Notes under the pieces: generated by a model
What the model saw: the letters and a program-made list of their open reading frames with translations, nothing else
Databases searched by the model: none
Told to the model about the DNA's origin: nothing
NCBI RefSeq assembly: GCF_000706765.1
Contig: NZ_CP006018.1
Span: forward strand, 992,001 to 1,056,000
Reading direction: 5' to 3'
Source: Bifidobacterium [indicum] DSM 20214 = LMG 11587
GTDB taxonomy: Bacteria > Actinomycetota > Actinomycetes > Actinomycetales > Bifidobacteriaceae
Length of the DNA: 64,000 nucleotides
Translations under genes and position numbers: made by a program
Shown: positions 63,042-64,000 of the stretch, piece after piece
Layout of the letters: the number at the start of each line of letters is the position of its first letter
How positions within the stretch are numbered: position 1 is the first letter of the stretch

Positions 63042-64000
63042 CTATAAGGACCAGTCTGCGCTCTCGCCCTGCAAGCGAACCATCCGCGCAAACTCACCAT
63101 CTGCGGCCATAAGCTCCTGCGGAGAACCCTGCTCGACCACACGCCCATGGTCAAGAACGACAATCTTGTCGGCCTGCTCAACAGTACGCATCCGGTGGGC
63201 AATGACCATGACGGTCTTCCCCACCAGTAATTGCGACAGGGCTTCCTGCACCTGCGTCTCGTTCTCCACATCCAGGGAGGCAGTGGCCTCGTCAAGCAGG
63301 ACAATCGGGGCGTCCTTGAGAATGGCTCTGGCAATGGAGATTCGTTGCCGCTCACCTCCGGAAAGTCTGGAACCGTTTTCACCAATCATCGTTTCGTACC
63401 CCTGTGGCAGACGTGAGACGAACTGGTCGCAGTTGGCGGCCCTGGCCGCAGCCAGCACCTCCTCGTCACTGGCACCGCACCGCCCCATTCGAATATTGCC
63501 CATGACCGTGTCGTCAAAGAGCATCACGTCCTGGAAAACCACGGCATAGTCTCGCAGGAGAACCTCCGGATCCACCTTGCTCACATCCACCCCTCCTACG
63601 GTGATGGAACCTGAAGCGGCATCCCAGAAACGAGCCGCCAACCGAGCGCAGGTTGATTTCCCTGATCCCGAGGGGCCAACCAGGGCCGTGATCTCCCCTT
63701 CTTTGGCAGTGAAACCGACATCTTCAAGAACTGGCTCACCTGCCGCCTTACCCGCAAGGCCAGGATAGGAGAAGGCAACATGGTTGAAGACGATATCGTG
63801 CCCTACGGGATGGAATTCCATACTCCCCTCAGCTACGGGTTCCTCGGTGATGGAGCGAATCCGTCGGGCCGAACCCTGGGACTGAAAGAGCTCCGAAACC
63901 AGCATCAGCGCCTGATCAAAGGGCGAGTAGATCCGTGAGACCATCAGGAGGAAAAGGAACATGACCATGAAGTCGATCCTGCCCTGAATGATCAATCCGG
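63042..64000 (-). CDS. ABC exporter, membrane plus ATPase half-transporter (C-terminal part; runs off the window)
   Basis: The reading frame is open to the window end and gives the last ~319 residues of an MsbA/McjD-type exporter. A membrane helix (F-L-F-L-L-M-V-S-R-I-Y-S) and the link G-S-A-R-R-I precede a complete nucleotide-binding domain: Walker A G-P-S-G-S-G-K-S-T, signature R-L-S-G-G-E-R-Q-R, Walker B I-V-L-L-D-E-A-T-A-S-L-D and H-loop I-A-H-R-M. Such half-transporters often work in pairs; the partner would lie to the right. The substrate is unknown. The 50 bases between it and the small gene pair hold no terminator that I can see. Confidence 0.92.
   Translation of the reverse strand, partial: GLIIQGRIDFMVMFLFLLMVSRIYSPFDQALMLVSELFQSQGSARRIRSITEEPVAEGSMEFHPVGHDIVFNHVAFSYPGLAGKAAGEPVLEDVGFTAKEGEITALVGPSGSGKSTCARLAARFWDAASGSITVGGVDVSKVDPEVLLRDYAVVFQDVMLFDDTVMGNIRMGRCGASDEEVLAAARAANCDQFVSRLPQGYETMIGENGSRLSGGERQRISIARAILKDAPIVLLDEATASLDVENETQVQEALSQLLVGKTVMVIAHRMRTVEQADKIVVLDHGRVVEQGSPQELMAADGEFARMVRLQGESADWSL

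Overview
This is a high-GC actinobacterial chromosome segment. Two WhiB regulators, CarD, a PdtaS-type kinase, LCP proteins, DUF501, DUF5719, UPF0182 and the gene orders eno-ftsB-DUF501-ppx, mfd-pth and yraN-comM-dprA point to Bifidobacteriaceae, probably Bifidobacterium. I cannot name the species from this window. No phage, insertion sequence, rRNA operon or CRISPR array was seen; most of it reads as core chromosome.

Layout. 1-3.9 kb: a partial folD, a zinc-type ABC pair (ATPase and permease) behind a Zur-like palindrome, then ispF and carD. 4-6 kb: a PhoP/PhoR-like two-component pair divergent from carD. 6.1-8.2 kb: a umuDC operon with a perfect actinobacterial LexA box. 8.2-21.2 kb: comF, a HAD hydrolase, a degenerate zincin, DUF5719, a very large membrane glycosyltransferase, whiB2, two LCP ligases, an orphan EccC-like FtsK/SpoIIIE ATPase and whiB1, which is largely an envelope-assembly and growth-control region. 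21-29 kb: a PdtaS kinase, a TrhA/hemolysin III gene with an N-terminal frameshift, greA, an FKBP isomerase, tRNA-Leu(UAA), ppx, DUF501, ftsB and eno. 29-39 kb: mfd, pth, a GNAT enzyme, UPF0182, a PimA-like glycosyltransferase and a quinone reductase-like flavoprotein.

39.3-43.6 kb is the most interesting part. A promoter is followed at once by a sequence that closely matches the M-box (ykoK) magnesium riboswitch. It precedes a fused two-domain ABC permease of the NitT/TauT type, an ATPase with a C-terminal AAA-associated-type domain, and two crcB fluoride-channel genes. The genes overlap or are tightly spaced. This predicts a magnesium-controlled ABC transporter with no encoded binding protein, linked to fluoride export.

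43.8-64 kb: ychF, proC, a proline iminopeptidase, a LacI regulator with its probable operator and a ribokinase, an O-acetylhomoserine sulfhydrylase divergent from a pyridoxal kinase, yraN-comM-dprA, an MGMT-like protein, a flavoprotein/iron-sulfur pair of the SdhAB/FrdAB family without membrane anchors, an O-methyltransferase, a LOG-family phosphoribohydrolase, a small two-gene module resembling a toxin-antitoxin locus, and the 3' part of an ABC exporter.
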